Shown one piece after another: positions 27,501-37,478 of a stretch of 64,000 nt of DNA (position 1 is the first letter of the stretch; every line of letters starts with the position of its first letter). The notes under the pieces were generated by a model, which saw nothing but the letters and a program-made list of their open reading frames with translations, was not told the origin of the DNA and made no database searches. Origin of the DNA: Secundilactobacillus silagei JCM 19001. GTDB lineage: Bacteria > Bacillota > Bacilli > Lactobacillales > Lactobacillaceae. The translations under genes and the position numbers were made by a program. The stretch covers positions 1 through 64,000 of the forward strand of contig NZ_BCMG01000014.1 of the NCBI RefSeq assembly GCF_002217945.1. The letters are read 5' to 3'.

Positions 27501-30500
27501 CGAATATTAAACCTGCTACCTTCACAATTAGCCGGGTAGCATTGGCAGCTGGTGACGTTACGGTTAAGGGCAATGCCAAGACTTACGATGGCACTGCAAT
27601 TAGTGATAAATATGGTGTGAAATTAAACCAGAAGTTACAGGCACCAGCTTGGGCCGCAGCTGATTTTGATTTAAGCGGTATTACGAGCCAAAATGTTGGT
27701 GATTACACCATTACTTTAAGTGATCAAGGAATTAAGGACTTACAGGCAGCTAACCTGAATTATCAAGTCACTAGGGCTGATATTACGGCTGGCAAGCTTA
27801 CAATCAATCCACGAATCTTGACGACAGCCGCTGCTAATACAGCAACAGCGCCAGCTAACTCGACTGATGCTAGTCAGAATCTGCAGTTAGCAACTTCAAT
27901 CGTGGTTCAAGGCAGTACTAAGGTCTATGACGGTAGTGCAGCAACGGATGCCTCAACCTTTAAAGTTTTAGCACCCAGCCAATATAGCGACTTTACGATA
28001 CCAACGCTTGATGCTAGTGATTTTGATACCACGGCAGTTTCACAAAATACCGGTGCTTATCAGGTTACGTTGAATCAAACCGGTTTGCAGGCATTGAAAG
28101 ATGCTAATAAGAATTATTCGTTTGACGCCACAGACGTGCAAAATGGCTTATATGTCATTACGCCAGCACCAATCACGATCACAGCACCAAGTGAAACCAC
28201 AGTATATACGGGCACGCCGGTCTCTGTAACAACGGGGACGGTTACTTCTGATAACACGACTTTGAAAGCAACGCCAGACTACACGATTGCGGTTAACGGT
28301 AACGCTCAAGATGTGGGTACCTACACGACAACAGTGGTTCCTAACGCTAAGGGTAACGAGAACTACAAGATTACGACCGTTGCAGGAGCAATTACGATCA
28401 CACCAGCAAAGCAAACGGCCGTAATTCAGAATGCCACGAAAGCCTATGATAACAGTACGACTGATCCAACCAGTTATACCGTGACGTTATCAACGGGTGC
28501 TCAGACATTGCCTAGTTCAGACTTTGACGTTGAAACAACTAGCGGTATGGCAGCTACTGGTCAAAACGCTGGTAGTTATACCGTGACGTTAAATCAAACT
28601 GGGATTAATGCTGTTAACAGCAGCAACAAGAATTATGTGCTTAATAAAAATAGCATTACACCCGGTCAGTTGATCGTTACGCCAGCTGGTTTAACGGCTA
28701 GTGACGTTACGGTTCAGGGGAAGACTAAGGCTTATGATGGGACTGCAAGCAGTGACCCTACACAGTATAGTGTGACCTTAAGTTCGAAATTGACTGCACC
28801 AACCAATGGCTGGACGACTGCTGACTTTGATTTGACTGGGATTTCCAGTCAGAACGTCGGTAATTACGCAGTTAAATTGAGTGCTCAAGGACTAGCTGAT
28901 TTACAGGCAGCTAACCCGAACTATGCAGTAACTGCCAGCGATGTTACAGCCGGTAAATTTAATATCACGCCCAATACGACGACTAAGGTAAACGTTACAG
29001 CGACAGCGCCGACAACCTACGATGGGACTGCTGCAACATACTCAGTTAATCTGCCAGCTGGTGTCAAAGCACCTACAAGCTGGACATCTGCTGACTTCAA
29101 TTTACCAGCTGAAACGAATGCTGGGACTTACACGGTATCGTTGACTGACAAAGGACTGGCTGATTTACAAGCGGCTAACAGCAATTACACGTTTACCGGT
29201 GGCAATGTTATGGCTGGTAACTTTACGATTGCTAAAGCTGCGGTAACGGTCAGCGCTCCGACAGGCTTGACTAAAGTTTATGACGGCAAGGGCTACACCG
29301 TTTCTGATGCTGCTGCAGTAGTTGGTCAACCAGCTAAAGGCGACACTGTGAAGTATCATTTGTCATCACTAGCTAACGCAATTAACGTGGGTTCATATGC
29401 GTTGAATGTGATTGATGATGGTAATCCGAACTACACGGTAACCGTTGTGCCAAGCACATTCACGGTAACTAAAAATGATCAAGCTGCTGTGACGCTTGGA
29501 AATGCAACTAAAGTTTATGATAACGATGCATCGACAACGCCAACGACTTACAGTGTGACCTTACCAACTGGCGCTTCAGCACCCAAACAGTGGACTGCTG
29601 ACGACTTTGAATTATCATCAAACAGTCAAGATGTTGGCACTTACACAGTTGAACTGAGTGCACAGGGGCTTCAAGATCTGAATAATGCAAACGCTAACTA
29701 CAGCTTTACAGCGAATAACGTTACGGCTGGCAGTTTCAATATCACGCCGGCACCGATTACGGTAACGGCACCATCCGTCAGCAAGACTTATGATGGAGCT
29801 GCTTATAGTAATAAGGCTTATCAGGCAAGTGTGACTGATAAGCCAGTGAAAGCTACGACACCAGCATTTGACCTCACTAATATCAGTCAAGATGTCAATG
29901 CCGGTACGTATACCGTAAAAGCAACGCCACAGAATGCTGACAGCAACTACACAATTACGTATGCTGATGGCACATTAACGATCAATCCAGCGGCATTAAC
30001 CGCTGGTGACATTGCGGTTCAGGGCAAGACTAAGACTTACGATGGTACAACAATTAGCGCACCGACGTATAATGTCGCTTTGAATTCGAATTTGACTGCA
30101 CCAAAGGCTGGCTGGACAGCCGCTGACTTTGATTTGAGCGGTATTACCAGCGCGAACGTTGGTGACTATGCAGTTAAGTTGAGTGCCCAAGGACTGACTG
30201 ATTTACAGGCAGCTAACCCGAACTATAAAGTGGACGCTAATGATGTCAAAGCCGGTACGTTTACGATTACACCAGCGAAGTTAACGGCAGCAATTCAGGC
30301 TGGCACAAAAGTCTATGACAATGACAGTGCAACTGATCCAACCAGTTATACGGTAAAATTATCAACTGGTGATCAGGTATTGCCTAGTTCAGACTTTGAC
30401 GTTGCAACGACCAGTCAAAACGTTGGTAGCTATGCGGTAACGTTAAATCAAACTGGGATTGATGCGATTAAGAGTGTTCATAAGAATTATGCACTTGATA

Positions 30501-33500
30501 CCAATAGTATTAAATCTGGTCAGTTGAAGATTACGGCAGCGCCAATCACCTTAACGGCACCAACCAATGCCACAAAGGTCTATGACGGCAAAGCGTATTC
30601 AACTGATCCAACAAAACTCGTTACAGTGGCTGGTTTGCCTAAAAATGGTGCTGCGCTCAACTACACCGTTAACGATATCAGCAAAGATGTTGATGCTGGT
30701 AGTACGTATGCGATTACGATTACTGCTGATGCTACGGCTAACCCAAACTACACGTTTACGATTAATAATGGTAGCTTTAAAATCACACCGCAGACTGCGA
30801 CAGCCAATGCGGTTCAGGTTGCAACTGCCCATAAAACCTATGATGGTGATGCAACCACTGATCCTAAGACGTATGGGTTAACAGCTAACAGTCAGTATGC
30901 TGGATTAGTTATTCCAACCACACTCACTGCTGACGATTACGATAACGACGGCGTTACGAGCCAGAATGTTGGTGATTACACGGTAACGTTGAAGCAATCT
31001 GGAATTGATAAAATTAACGCTGCTAATAAGGATTATGTTCTTGATAAAAATAGCATTACTGGTGGTCAATTGATCATTGATAAACGAGCAGTGACCATTA
31101 AAGCCGGAAATGCTGAAAAGACTTACGATGGTAAACAGTATGGTAAGCCAGTGACAGCAACAGCCAATAAAGTTACGACAGGTGCCAACCTAGTTTACAC
31201 GGTCAATGTGCCAACTAATGTGAATGTCACGACGGATGCACCAATTACGGTAACGGCTAAAGCGGACGCTAACCCGAATTATGATATTAAAACTGTTAGT
31301 GGAATTTTGAAGATCGACCCTAAGACGTTGGCTGCAGATACGATTACGTTGGGTGGAAGCAGTAAAGTTTACAACGGCAGCGCAGCCAATGATCCGACAA
31401 CGGATACGCTGCAGGGACCAGCTGGCGACAGCAACTTCACGGTACCGACAGATTTGACGGCTGCTGATTTTGATAACAGTGGTATCACTAGTCAAAACGC
31501 TGGTACTTATCAAGTGAAGTTAAGTCAAGCTGGATTAACTAAATTACAGCAGGCTAACCCGAACTATGTATTTGATATGACCAGTATTAAAGCCGGTTCA
31601 TTTACAATTACGCCTAAGACTATTACGATTACTGCACCAACGTTAACTAAGACTTATGATGGTAAAGCCTACACAGAAACTGATTTGAAGGCTACGGTTA
31701 ATGGTACAGTTGGCAACGATGTACCAGCATATCAGTTGGCTGATCTCAGCAACGATGTGAATGCTGGCGGTTATGATATTGGCATCACATTTGATGGCAA
31801 AGCCGCCGCAAACCATAATTACACGATTACACCGACTGCTGGGCATTTGACGATTACGCCTAAGACGATTTCACAAGCGCTCACTATTAATTCAGAGAGT
31901 AAAGTCTACGATAATAATGCAGCCAGTGTGCCAACCTTTACGCTGACTGGACCGGATGCGACTAATTATCCAAACTTCACGATGCCAACCATTACGGCGG
32001 CTGATTTTGATACTTCAGCGGCTGCTAGTCAAAACGTGGGTTCGTATGACGTTAAATTAACAAGTGCTGCGATTACCGCATTACAAAAAGATAATCCGAA
32101 CTACGTCATTTCAGCTGACAGTGTTAAGGCTGGTCAACTCACAATCACGCCTAAAGACATTACCATTGCTGCACCAACGCTGACCAAGACTTATGACGGT
32201 CAGGCATATACTGGTACTGATTTGAAAGCCAATGTCAGCGGTGCAGTTGCCGGTGATGATCCGGTTTATACCATGGATTCCGTAGCCAACGATATCAACG
32301 CTGGTACCTATACGCTGGCAGTTACAGCAAACGCAACGCAGAATCCAAATTACAAGATAACTGCCAAGAATGGTACTTTGACGATCAATAAGGCGAATGT
32401 CACAATCACAGCACCAACTGTCAGCAAGACTTACGACGGTCAGGCATATAGTGGCAACTTAACGCCAGCTATCACTGGCGCAATCACGGGTGATGATCCA
32501 ACTTATACCATTACTTCTGTAGCTAAGGATGTGAACGCTGGTACCTATACTCTGACAGTTACAGCAGATGCCGCAACGAATCCCAACTACAACGTCACGG
32601 TTAAGAATGGTCAATTAACGATTGCAGCGGCACCAATTACTGGTCAAGTTACAGTCGGCAATGCTTCTAAAACGTATGATAATAACGCTGCTAATATGCC
32701 AACATTCACCGTTACGGGACCAGCGGGTTACCAGACGACGCAACTAGATGCGACTGATTTTGATACCACAAAAGTTACAAGTCAAGATGCTGGCGTTTAT
32801 GCAGTCACGTTGAACGCAGCTGGGATTGCTAAATTAAATCAGGATAATCCTAATTTTACAGTGACTGCTGGAAATGTTCAGAGTGGTACTTTGACGATCA
32901 ACAAGGCAGATGTCACCATTACAGCGCCAACCGTCAGCAAGGCATACGATGGTCAAGCTTACACAGGAACTGATTTAAAGGCTGCTGTTAGTGGTGCAGT
33001 TACGGGTGATGATCCGGTTTACACCATGACTTCCGTAGCTAAGGATGTAAACGCTGGTACCTATGATCTGGCAATTACAGCAAATTCAACCAAGAATGCC
33101 AACTACAATATAAAGACTGCCAAAGGGCAATTAACGATTACGCCTAAAGCCATCACCAACGCGATTACAATCAGCAACGCGACAAAGGCTTACGATAATG
33201 ATGCTACCAACGTGCCAACCTTTACATTGGCTGGCCCAGCGGATGCAGCTAGTTATCTAAGTCTCACGGTACCAACTGATTTAACGACAGCCGACTTTGA
33301 TACGACTGCGGCTAAGAGTCAAGATGTGGGAACTTATGCAGTTGATTTGACGGCTAGTGGCCTTAAGAAGTTGCAGGCTGCCAATGCCAACTATGATATT
33401 AGTAATGCCAGTGTTGTTAATGGTCAATTAACGATCAATCCAGCGGCCATTACGATTGCTGGGCCAACGTTAACGAAGACATATGACGGTCAGACTTATA

Positions 33501-35062
33501 CTGGCGCTGATTTGAAAGCGACAGTTACCGGTGTGCCAGCATCAGCAACTGGTACCAAGGCACCGATTTATCAATTGGCCGACACGAGCAGTGATGTGAA
33601 TGCAGGCGATTATGATATTGGTATTACGTTTGATAGTAAAGTTGCTGCAAACCGCAATTATACGATTACACCGACTGCTGGTAAATTAACAATCAAGCAA
33701 GCACCAATAACCATCAGTGCACCAACAGGCTTGACTAAAGTTTACGATGGTAGCGGTTATACCGTTTCTGACAGTACTGCCACGGTAGCTGGTAAGCCAG
33801 CTAAGGGCGCTACTGTGAAGTATCATTTATCATCACTAGCTAACGCAATTAATGCTGGTTCATATGCGTTAAATGTTATTAATGATGATAATCCGAATTA
33901 CACGGTAACCACTGTACCAAGCACGTTCACGGTAACTAAGAGTGATCAAGGTACCGTGACGCTTGGAACAGCAACTAAGGTTTATGATAACGATGCGACG
34001 ACAACACCTAAGACATACAAAGTAACGTTACCAACTGGTGTTTCGGCACCTAAGCAATGGACGGCTGATGACTTTAAATTATCATCAGATGATCAAGATG
34101 TGGGCACCTACACGGTTGAGCTTAGTCAGCAGGGACTTCAAGATCTGAATAATGCCAACGCTAACTACAGCTTTACAGCGAATAATGTTAAGACTGGCAG
34201 TTTCAGCATTACGCCAGTTTCAATCACGGTAACGGCACCAACCGTCAGCAAGGTTTACGATGGCACTGCTTATAATAAGACTTATCAGCCTAACGTGACT
34301 GATAAGCCAGCGAAAGCTACGGCACCAGTATTTAACCTCACTAATATCAGCCAGGATGTCAATACCGGTACGTATACCGTTAAAGCAACACTTAAGGATG
34401 CTAACAGCAATTACACGATTAAGTATGTTGACGGTACACTAACGATTAAACAGGCACCAGTTACGATCACCGCGCCAACGTTGACCAAGACCTATGACGG
34501 TAAAGCCTATGCTGGCAGCGATAACGTTGCTGCTGTCACCGGCTTACCAACCACTGGTAAAGCGGATGCCTTACATTATTCAACGACTGATCTCAGTTCA
34601 GATACTGCGGTTAAGCCTGGTGGTTATGGAATCGCAGTTACGTTAGGTGATAATCCAAACTACGCAATCACAACTCATGCTGGATCGTTGACCATTAACC
34701 AAGCGTCACTGAAGGCCGGCAGCATTACGGTTCAAGATCAGACTAAGGTTTACGACGGAACAGCAACAACGAATCCAACGCAGTATGCAGTGACCCTGAA
34801 TAAGCAATTGACGGCGCCAAAATGGACAGCCGATGATTTTGATTTGAGTGGTATTTCAAGTCAAAACGTTGGTAGCTATGCGGTGACGTTGAGTACTAAG
34901 GGAGTCACTGATTTACAGGCTGCCAATCCAAATTACAAAGTGACGGCAGCTGATGTCACTGGTGGCCACCAAGTGATCACCGCAGCGCCAATCACCGTAC
35001 CGCGCCAACCATTTCGAAGACTTACGATGGTCAGGCGTACGTCGGTGATAAGGACGTGGTAG
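21587..35062 (+). CDS. Giant cell-surface adhesin 2, main part (frameshifted before its 3' end)
   Basis: A 4491-codon frame that starts at 21587 after ACGGAGG. It has the same plan as the upstream adhesin: KxYKxGKxW-type signal (HYKMYKSGGTWAF, MLWSAPMVHAEA), Thr/Pro-rich spacer to about residue 145, L-type lectin-like domain at about 145-455 (GNGGGIGFIMQPVDPQKSG), about a dozen MucBP domains to about residue 1415, then a very long MBG/YDG array. The whole gene has about 40 modules counting the 3' part. The frame is lost at about 34999: copies elsewhere read GTAACC or equivalent, here GTACC, so one base is missing. The last 20 or so residues (VPRQPFRRLTMVRRTS) are out of frame. If real, the product would be secreted without its wall anchor; if a sequencing error, the full protein has about 5235 aa. 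Confidence 0.88.
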   Translation: MTKRQRLLLNKAATDRKEHYKMYKSGGTWAFACIVLMTGMLWSAPMVHAEAAGTDQSTINTTQTVNDTSRQSSGYNSGTDQEKTNDAGTTDTGNTAEKTATGPTTPADGTPNNAAATTPKPSPATVPAPAAPVTNSTEAAQATTTNQITTATLNGTNPANVNPDGTISTADKTKVALTTPDQVDANFKAEQIVKKGSGTPTASDTTSTISQGGVVLVPANTPTTAGTMVFKNQIDTSQAFTFTAELKSQASGNGGGIGFIMQPVDPQKSGVGQGSDPSADIGIYGQPNTTFIGRDGYVDGSKADTAWGQLVVRQTDAKGILSGTTPTWASSTSSSVPNDEYATLVWTPATVDSKNHMVTGSFTYTTYSDAARTQQVQTLTTSSVTAKSTAKNNQGSVLYPDVVLNQSMSIAAFAAVGSLGGSNKTDQRAVEIADISGKGGFTATVNTMPVRFTYVDADNGTQTTIHSQDVTNVDVGDTITVDKTTDLSTHTFAPRVIDGYQFVKAVTSEGTNSLSVTNEVLNAATENNNVNNIVIYYTNQVHYTIQPVNTQGQAIAGLAPQQVTSQIGATVAAPAQAGYTGTSMTAPATDGTVVKAVYQANVGNVQVSYTGLPANLTPKTAIEQGAVGSTYNVATPVIAGYTADLAAVGGTYTQNAKPVQVAVHYTASDNSYQVVPVDSTGKAIAALPATNETSKTDASVAAPTYDGYTLVSGQTMPTTKAGVTSYQLQYAANQYHVSVTYTGLPTNSLPTPNMATGTTGESYQINSPEIAGYTPDQTTIMGTYGPATATNGAFTVKYVADTKVYKVQPVDASGNPIVTLAPTQYNGQTGNAIDYPTYAGYTVVKNAETVPTASKPIPVVNVKYIANPSKVTVSYAGLPTDVTPAAQIQTGVTDGTYTVNAPTIAGYTPDATILKGVYSNTGSLAQTITYTANDNSYTIIPVDKNGNVIAGLSMTNGTTKTDAAIATPDYSAEGYSQVAGQTLVTKPGVTSYKVQYTTQAQTITVNYAGTGLPTDQIPAVQTQSVKIGDTYSLVSPTITGYTPDQAIITGVYQNKGQTNFTVTYAPIDVTVTIQHTGLDSTTASTDKPQTVTGKYGTNFSVAAADIPGYTAAQATVSGTYSADPTANMYIVKYTGKPATVKINYTGANSATPQSVTLTGVVGGTYSQVSPTVTDYTPDQATVANMFTAANAATDTTTNKPITVTYTLNSSLLSYTIVPVDINQNPITGVTGISTVTGHAKAGATVDTPDYTSLGYVTKEPNVTILTTNNQSFKVVYQKQITYMLQAVDTSNQPITTVPLFPETGYVGTTATAPTIAGYNAVSSTYTVPQTATTNADPLKIQYTLKDVTVTLVPVDSNGNTIAGLTDLTVTQVGGTTVDESKLTPQTGYTFKAPTTIAVPISDTGISVKVPYLKDATLGLSGSDTRTYSNSAQAIDSTKYTVTLPDGSNYALKANDVELTSATPTAKDAGTYQVQLTASGEAAIKAALAQNYAVSFDTSKTGSLTISPKALTTAAANTALVPANTTDSAQNPQLATSIVVQGGTKVYDNKPATDASTFKVLGPSQYTDFTIPTLDASDFDTTAISQDAGSYQVTLNQTGLQALKDANKNYSFDATDVQNGLFVIAPETVTATVASASKAYDGNSQTDPTSYAVTLSTGEKVADLPSTDFDTTQITSQDVGQYAVTLNSNGLADIQKAHTNYALKLADVTAGAFKITPNTTATVSVSGTKQYDGTATTDPAEYTTSLSRGLKAPQWTTADFALTSSDGTTATAIKNAGTYSVTLSSKGIADLQAANKNYQITSANVKAGSFTITKAPVTISATDVTTPYSGQAYAQPLTATVTGKPDQGAALVYQVTTDSDAVNVNQTDYPITVTAKAADNPNYQITINNGTLKITPNTTTDVSVKAVAPATYNGTAATYSVSLPAGVNAPASWTAEDFNLPFETNAGTYTVSLSDKGRADLQAANSNYEFTNTNIKPATFTISRVALAAGDVTVKGNAKTYDGTAISDKYGVKLNQKLQAPAWAAADFDLSGITSQNVGDYTITLSDQGIKDLQAANLNYQVTRADITAGKLTINPRILTTAAANTATAPANSTDASQNLQLATSIVVQGSTKVYDGSAATDASTFKVLAPSQYSDFTIPTLDASDFDTTAVSQNTGAYQVTLNQTGLQALKDANKNYSFDATDVQNGLYVITPAPITITAPSETTVYTGTPVSVTTGTVTSDNTTLKATPDYTIAVNGNAQDVGTYTTTVVPNAKGNENYKITTVAGAITITPAKQTAVIQNATKAYDNSTTDPTSYTVTLSTGAQTLPSSDFDVETTSGMAATGQNAGSYTVTLNQTGINAVNSSNKNYVLNKNSITPGQLIVTPAGLTASDVTVQGKTKAYDGTASSDPTQYSVTLSSKLTAPTNGWTTADFDLTGISSQNVGNYAVKLSAQGLADLQAANPNYAVTASDVTAGKFNITPNTTTKVNVTATAPTTYDGTAATYSVNLPAGVKAPTSWTSADFNLPAETNAGTYTVSLTDKGLADLQAANSNYTFTGGNVMAGNFTIAKAAVTVSAPTGLTKVYDGKGYTVSDAAAVVGQPAKGDTVKYHLSSLANAINVGSYALNVIDDGNPNYTVTVVPSTFTVTKNDQAAVTLGNATKVYDNDASTTPTTYSVTLPTGASAPKQWTADDFELSSNSQDVGTYTVELSAQGLQDLNNANANYSFTANNVTAGSFNITPAPITVTAPSVSKTYDGAAYSNKAYQASVTDKPVKATTPAFDLTNISQDVNAGTYTVKATPQNADSNYTITYADGTLTINPAALTAGDIAVQGKTKTYDGTTISAPTYNVALNSNLTAPKAGWTAADFDLSGITSANVGDYAVKLSAQGLTDLQAANPNYKVDANDVKAGTFTITPAKLTAAIQAGTKVYDNDSATDPTSYTVKLSTGDQVLPSSDFDVATTSQNVGSYAVTLNQTGIDAIKSVHKNYALDTNSIKSGQLKITAAPITLTAPTNATKVYDGKAYSTDPTKLVTVAGLPKNGAALNYTVNDISKDVDAGSTYAITITADATANPNYTFTINNGSFKITPQTATANAVQVATAHKTYDGDATTDPKTYGLTANSQYAGLVIPTTLTADDYDNDGVTSQNVGDYTVTLKQSGIDKINAANKDYVLDKNSITGGQLIIDKRAVTIKAGNAEKTYDGKQYGKPVTATANKVTTGANLVYTVNVPTNVNVTTDAPITVTAKADANPNYDIKTVSGILKIDPKTLAADTITLGGSSKVYNGSAANDPTTDTLQGPAGDSNFTVPTDLTAADFDNSGITSQNAGTYQVKLSQAGLTKLQQANPNYVFDMTSIKAGSFTITPKTITITAPTLTKTYDGKAYTETDLKATVNGTVGNDVPAYQLADLSNDVNAGGYDIGITFDGKAAANHNYTITPTAGHLTITPKTISQALTINSESKVYDNNAASVPTFTLTGPDATNYPNFTMPTITAADFDTSAAASQNVGSYDVKLTSAAITALQKDNPNYVISADSVKAGQLTITPKDITIAAPTLTKTYDGQAYTGTDLKANVSGAVAGDDPVYTMDSVANDINAGTYTLAVTANATQNPNYKITAKNGTLTINKANVTITAPTVSKTYDGQAYSGNLTPAITGAITGDDPTYTITSVAKDVNAGTYTLTVTADAATNPNYNVTVKNGQLTIAAAPITGQVTVGNASKTYDNNAANMPTFTVTGPAGYQTTQLDATDFDTTKVTSQDAGVYAVTLNAAGIAKLNQDNPNFTVTAGNVQSGTLTINKADVTITAPTVSKAYDGQAYTGTDLKAAVSGAVTGDDPVYTMTSVAKDVNAGTYDLAITANSTKNANYNIKTAKGQLTITPKAITNAITISNATKAYDNDATNVPTFTLAGPADAASYLSLTVPTDLTTADFDTTAAKSQDVGTYAVDLTASGLKKLQAANANYDISNASVVNGQLTINPAAITIAGPTLTKTYDGQTYTGADLKATVTGVPASATGTKAPIYQLADTSSDVNAGDYDIGITFDSKVAANRNYTITPTAGKLTIKQAPITISAPTGLTKVYDGSGYTVSDSTATVAGKPAKGATVKYHLSSLANAINAGSYALNVINDDNPNYTVTTVPSTFTVTKSDQGTVTLGTATKVYDNDATTTPKTYKVTLPTGVSAPKQWTADDFKLSSDDQDVGTYTVELSQQGLQDLNNANANYSFTANNVKTGSFSITPVSITVTAPTVSKVYDGTAYNKTYQPNVTDKPAKATAPVFNLTNISQDVNTGTYTVKATLKDANSNYTIKYVDGTLTIKQAPVTITAPTLTKTYDGKAYAGSDNVAAVTGLPTTGKADALHYSTTDLSSDTAVKPGGYGIAVTLGDNPNYAITTHAGSLTINQASLKAGSITVQDQTKVYDGTATTNPTQYAVTLNKQLTAPKWTADDFDLSGISSQNVGSYAVTLSTKGVTDLQAANPNYKVTAADVTGGHQVITAAPITVPRQPFRRLTMVRRTSVIRTW

Positions 35063-37293
35063 CAATTACCGGTGTACCAGCTCATGGTGATCAGCCAACC
35101 TTCACGCTGACCGATATCAGCGGTGACAAGGATGCTGGCACCTACACGATAACGGCAGCGAATGGTCAAAATGTTGGTAATTACACGGTTAACCTCGTTG
35201 CTGGTTCGTTAACGATTACGCCGAAAGCATTGGGCCAAGCAACCGCGAACACGGCTGCTGCGCCAATCAATGCGAAGAGTCCGGCAGATAATTTACAGGT
35301 GGCTAATTCCGTCGTGGTTCAAGGCGCAACTAAGGTCTACGATGGCGATAACAGTACGGATCCAACCACCTATACCGTTTTAAAGCCGAGCGATGACGCT
35401 GATTTAGTCTTACCAACGTTTACGGCTGCTGATTTCACCACGGTCACCGACAGTCAAAATGTCGGCAACCACGTGGTTACGTTGAGCAGTCAAGGACTTG
35501 CTAAGTTGCAGCAGGCAAACAAAAACTACATGCTGGATGCGAAATCGATTCAAAACGGTCTGTTAGTCATCACACCAGCACCAGTTACGATCACCGCGCC
35601 GAACCTGATTAAGACCTATGATGGCAATCCGTATATGGGTAACGCTGATGTGGCTCAGGTTACTGGACGGCCAACGGGTAGTAAGGCGGATGCGCTGCAC
35701 TATTCACTGACTGATATCAGCCAAGATATCAACGTTAAGAATGGCGGTTATCCAATTACCGTGACGCTTGGGGATAATCCTAATTACACGGTCAAAACGA
35801 CGGCTGGCAGTTTGAGAATCACGCCAGCTACACCGCAGTCCCGCTTCTTCATTGATTCAGTTTACCGGCAGTATAGCGGACAGCCAGCTAATGATCCTAG
35901 CGTCTACCCAGTTATAATTAAAGGTACACAGCTGAATCAGCCGACATTTACCGCTGGAGACTTTGTTCGTCAAGGGTCATCCGAAAACGTTGGTTCATAT
36001 CCAGTCACATTAAGTGCTGCTGGCTGGCAGAAGTTACAAGATGCTAACCCGAACTATGTCATTACGCCAAGTCCGGAAAACGAGGTGGCTGGTAATTTCG
36101 TCATTGAACCAGTTGCACTCGCACAAACTAAGCTTGGTACAGTGGCAATCGGCAGTCAGACTAAGGTTTATGACAGTGATACCACCACTGATCCAGCTGA
36201 TTACACGGTCACAGTGCCTGTTAAATTAACGGCACCTAAATGGACTGTTGCTGACTTTACTCGTGCAGATCAAAGCGAAGATGCTGGTACGTACGATGTG
36301 ACATTGAGTCAAGCTGGATTTACTGAGTTACAGCAGTTGAATCCAAACTATACGATTGCATTAAGCGATATTACAGCTGGTCATTTAACGATTACACCGG
36401 CACCTGTGATGATTACAGCACCCAACGGTCTGACCAAAACTGATGACGGTCAGCCGTACACTGGCACGGCCAAAGCGACGGTCACTGGTGTTCCAGCAAA
36501 GGGGACTCCGGTTAGCTATCAACTGAATTACGGAACCAATGGTGATGTTGGGGTTCACCCAATAACGGTCACGCTGGCACCCAAGTCGAATCCTAATTAC
36601 ACGATCACGACCGTACCAGGTAGTTACACCGTTGAGCCGCAACCAGTTGCTACTACAGATTCACCAACTCAAGCAGTCAAATCTACCACTACTGGTGAAC
36701 AAGCAACTAAGGCGCAGAGCTCCGCAACCAAGGCAACGCCCCGTTCTGGACAGCAGAAAGGTTCAGCGACGAAAGAAACCGAAACAAAGGCGGTTTCTGA
36801 ATCGCAAGCGACTAATCACAAGACTAAGCAAACCGGTAACCGTTCTAGCCAGACGGCCAAACGTGCTGGCAGCCGTTCAACCAATGCGACAACACAGGAC
36901 ATTAGTAGTCGCACTGAAAAGACGGTTGCACGACCAACCAGCAATCAAACTAGCAATACGCTGGCACAGGTAACCAGCAACCGTGCCGAAAAGACGGTCG
37001 CACAGGCAGCTAACAACTATTCTGGTGATTCGCTGAAACAGACGGCTAGTGGTCAATCTGCTAACGCAATGACGCAGGTAACCAGCAGTAACGCAGCCAA
37101 GACAGGCAGTACGTCTGTAAGTGGTGCTACTGATGCCAAGACTTTGACAGGGGCAACGCAGCAAAATGCCACCGCAAAGGGTCAATTACCGCAAACTAAT
37201 GAGCAGCAGTCTTCATGGCTAGCAGTAGTCGGCACAGCGTTAATGAGTTTATTAGGACTGGTTGGAATCAAGAAACGTAAATCAGACCGATAA
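34999..37293 (+). pseudogene. Adhesin 2, 3' part with LPQTN cell-wall anchor (out of frame with its 5' part)
   Basis: A continuation of adhesin 2 in the next frame. Family sequence resumes at once (TAPTISKTYDGQAYVGDKDV). It contains about six further MBG modules, then a Ser/Thr/Gln/Lys-rich wall-spanning stalk (about 36650-37180) and a sortase signal at 37186-37200 (LPQTN). The hydrophobic helix WLAVVGTALMSLLGLVGI and the basic tail KKRKSDR follow. A GTG at 35056 could start a 745-aa product, but there is no ribosome binding site and no signal peptide, so independent expression is unlikely. Together with 21587-34998 it makes one LPxTG adhesin. Confidence 0.85.
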
Positions 37294-37319
37294 TTCGTTG
37301 AATAATAGGTAACAAATCG

Positions 37320-37356
37320 AAAAGCACATTTGCTGATTTCAGCAGATGTGCTTTTT
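37320..37356 (+). terminator. Adhesin 2 terminator
   Basis: AAAAGCACATTTGCTG (37320-37335) pairs with CAGCAGATGTGCTTTT (37340-37355), followed by T. Confidence 0.9.
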
Positions 37357-37478
37357 GTGTTAATAGCTGATTATTTCTATAAGTATTAACATTTTGTTAT
37401 GTTTAGCACGGTGCAGTGCGAAATAATCGTTATTCACTAGCAGCAGTGGTATAAATAAAGGCGAAATGAGATGATTAA

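Noticed and set aside
34990-35062. Programmed ribosomal frameshift in adhesin 2
   Set aside because: There is no slippery heptamer, stimulatory hairpin or Shine-Dalgarno-like stimulator at the junction, and sister modules show that exactly one base is missing. A mutation or sequencing error is simpler.
35056-37293. Independent 745-aa LPxTG gene
   Set aside because: The GTG has no ribosome binding site or promoter, the product would have no signal peptide, and module homology runs straight through from the upstream frame.
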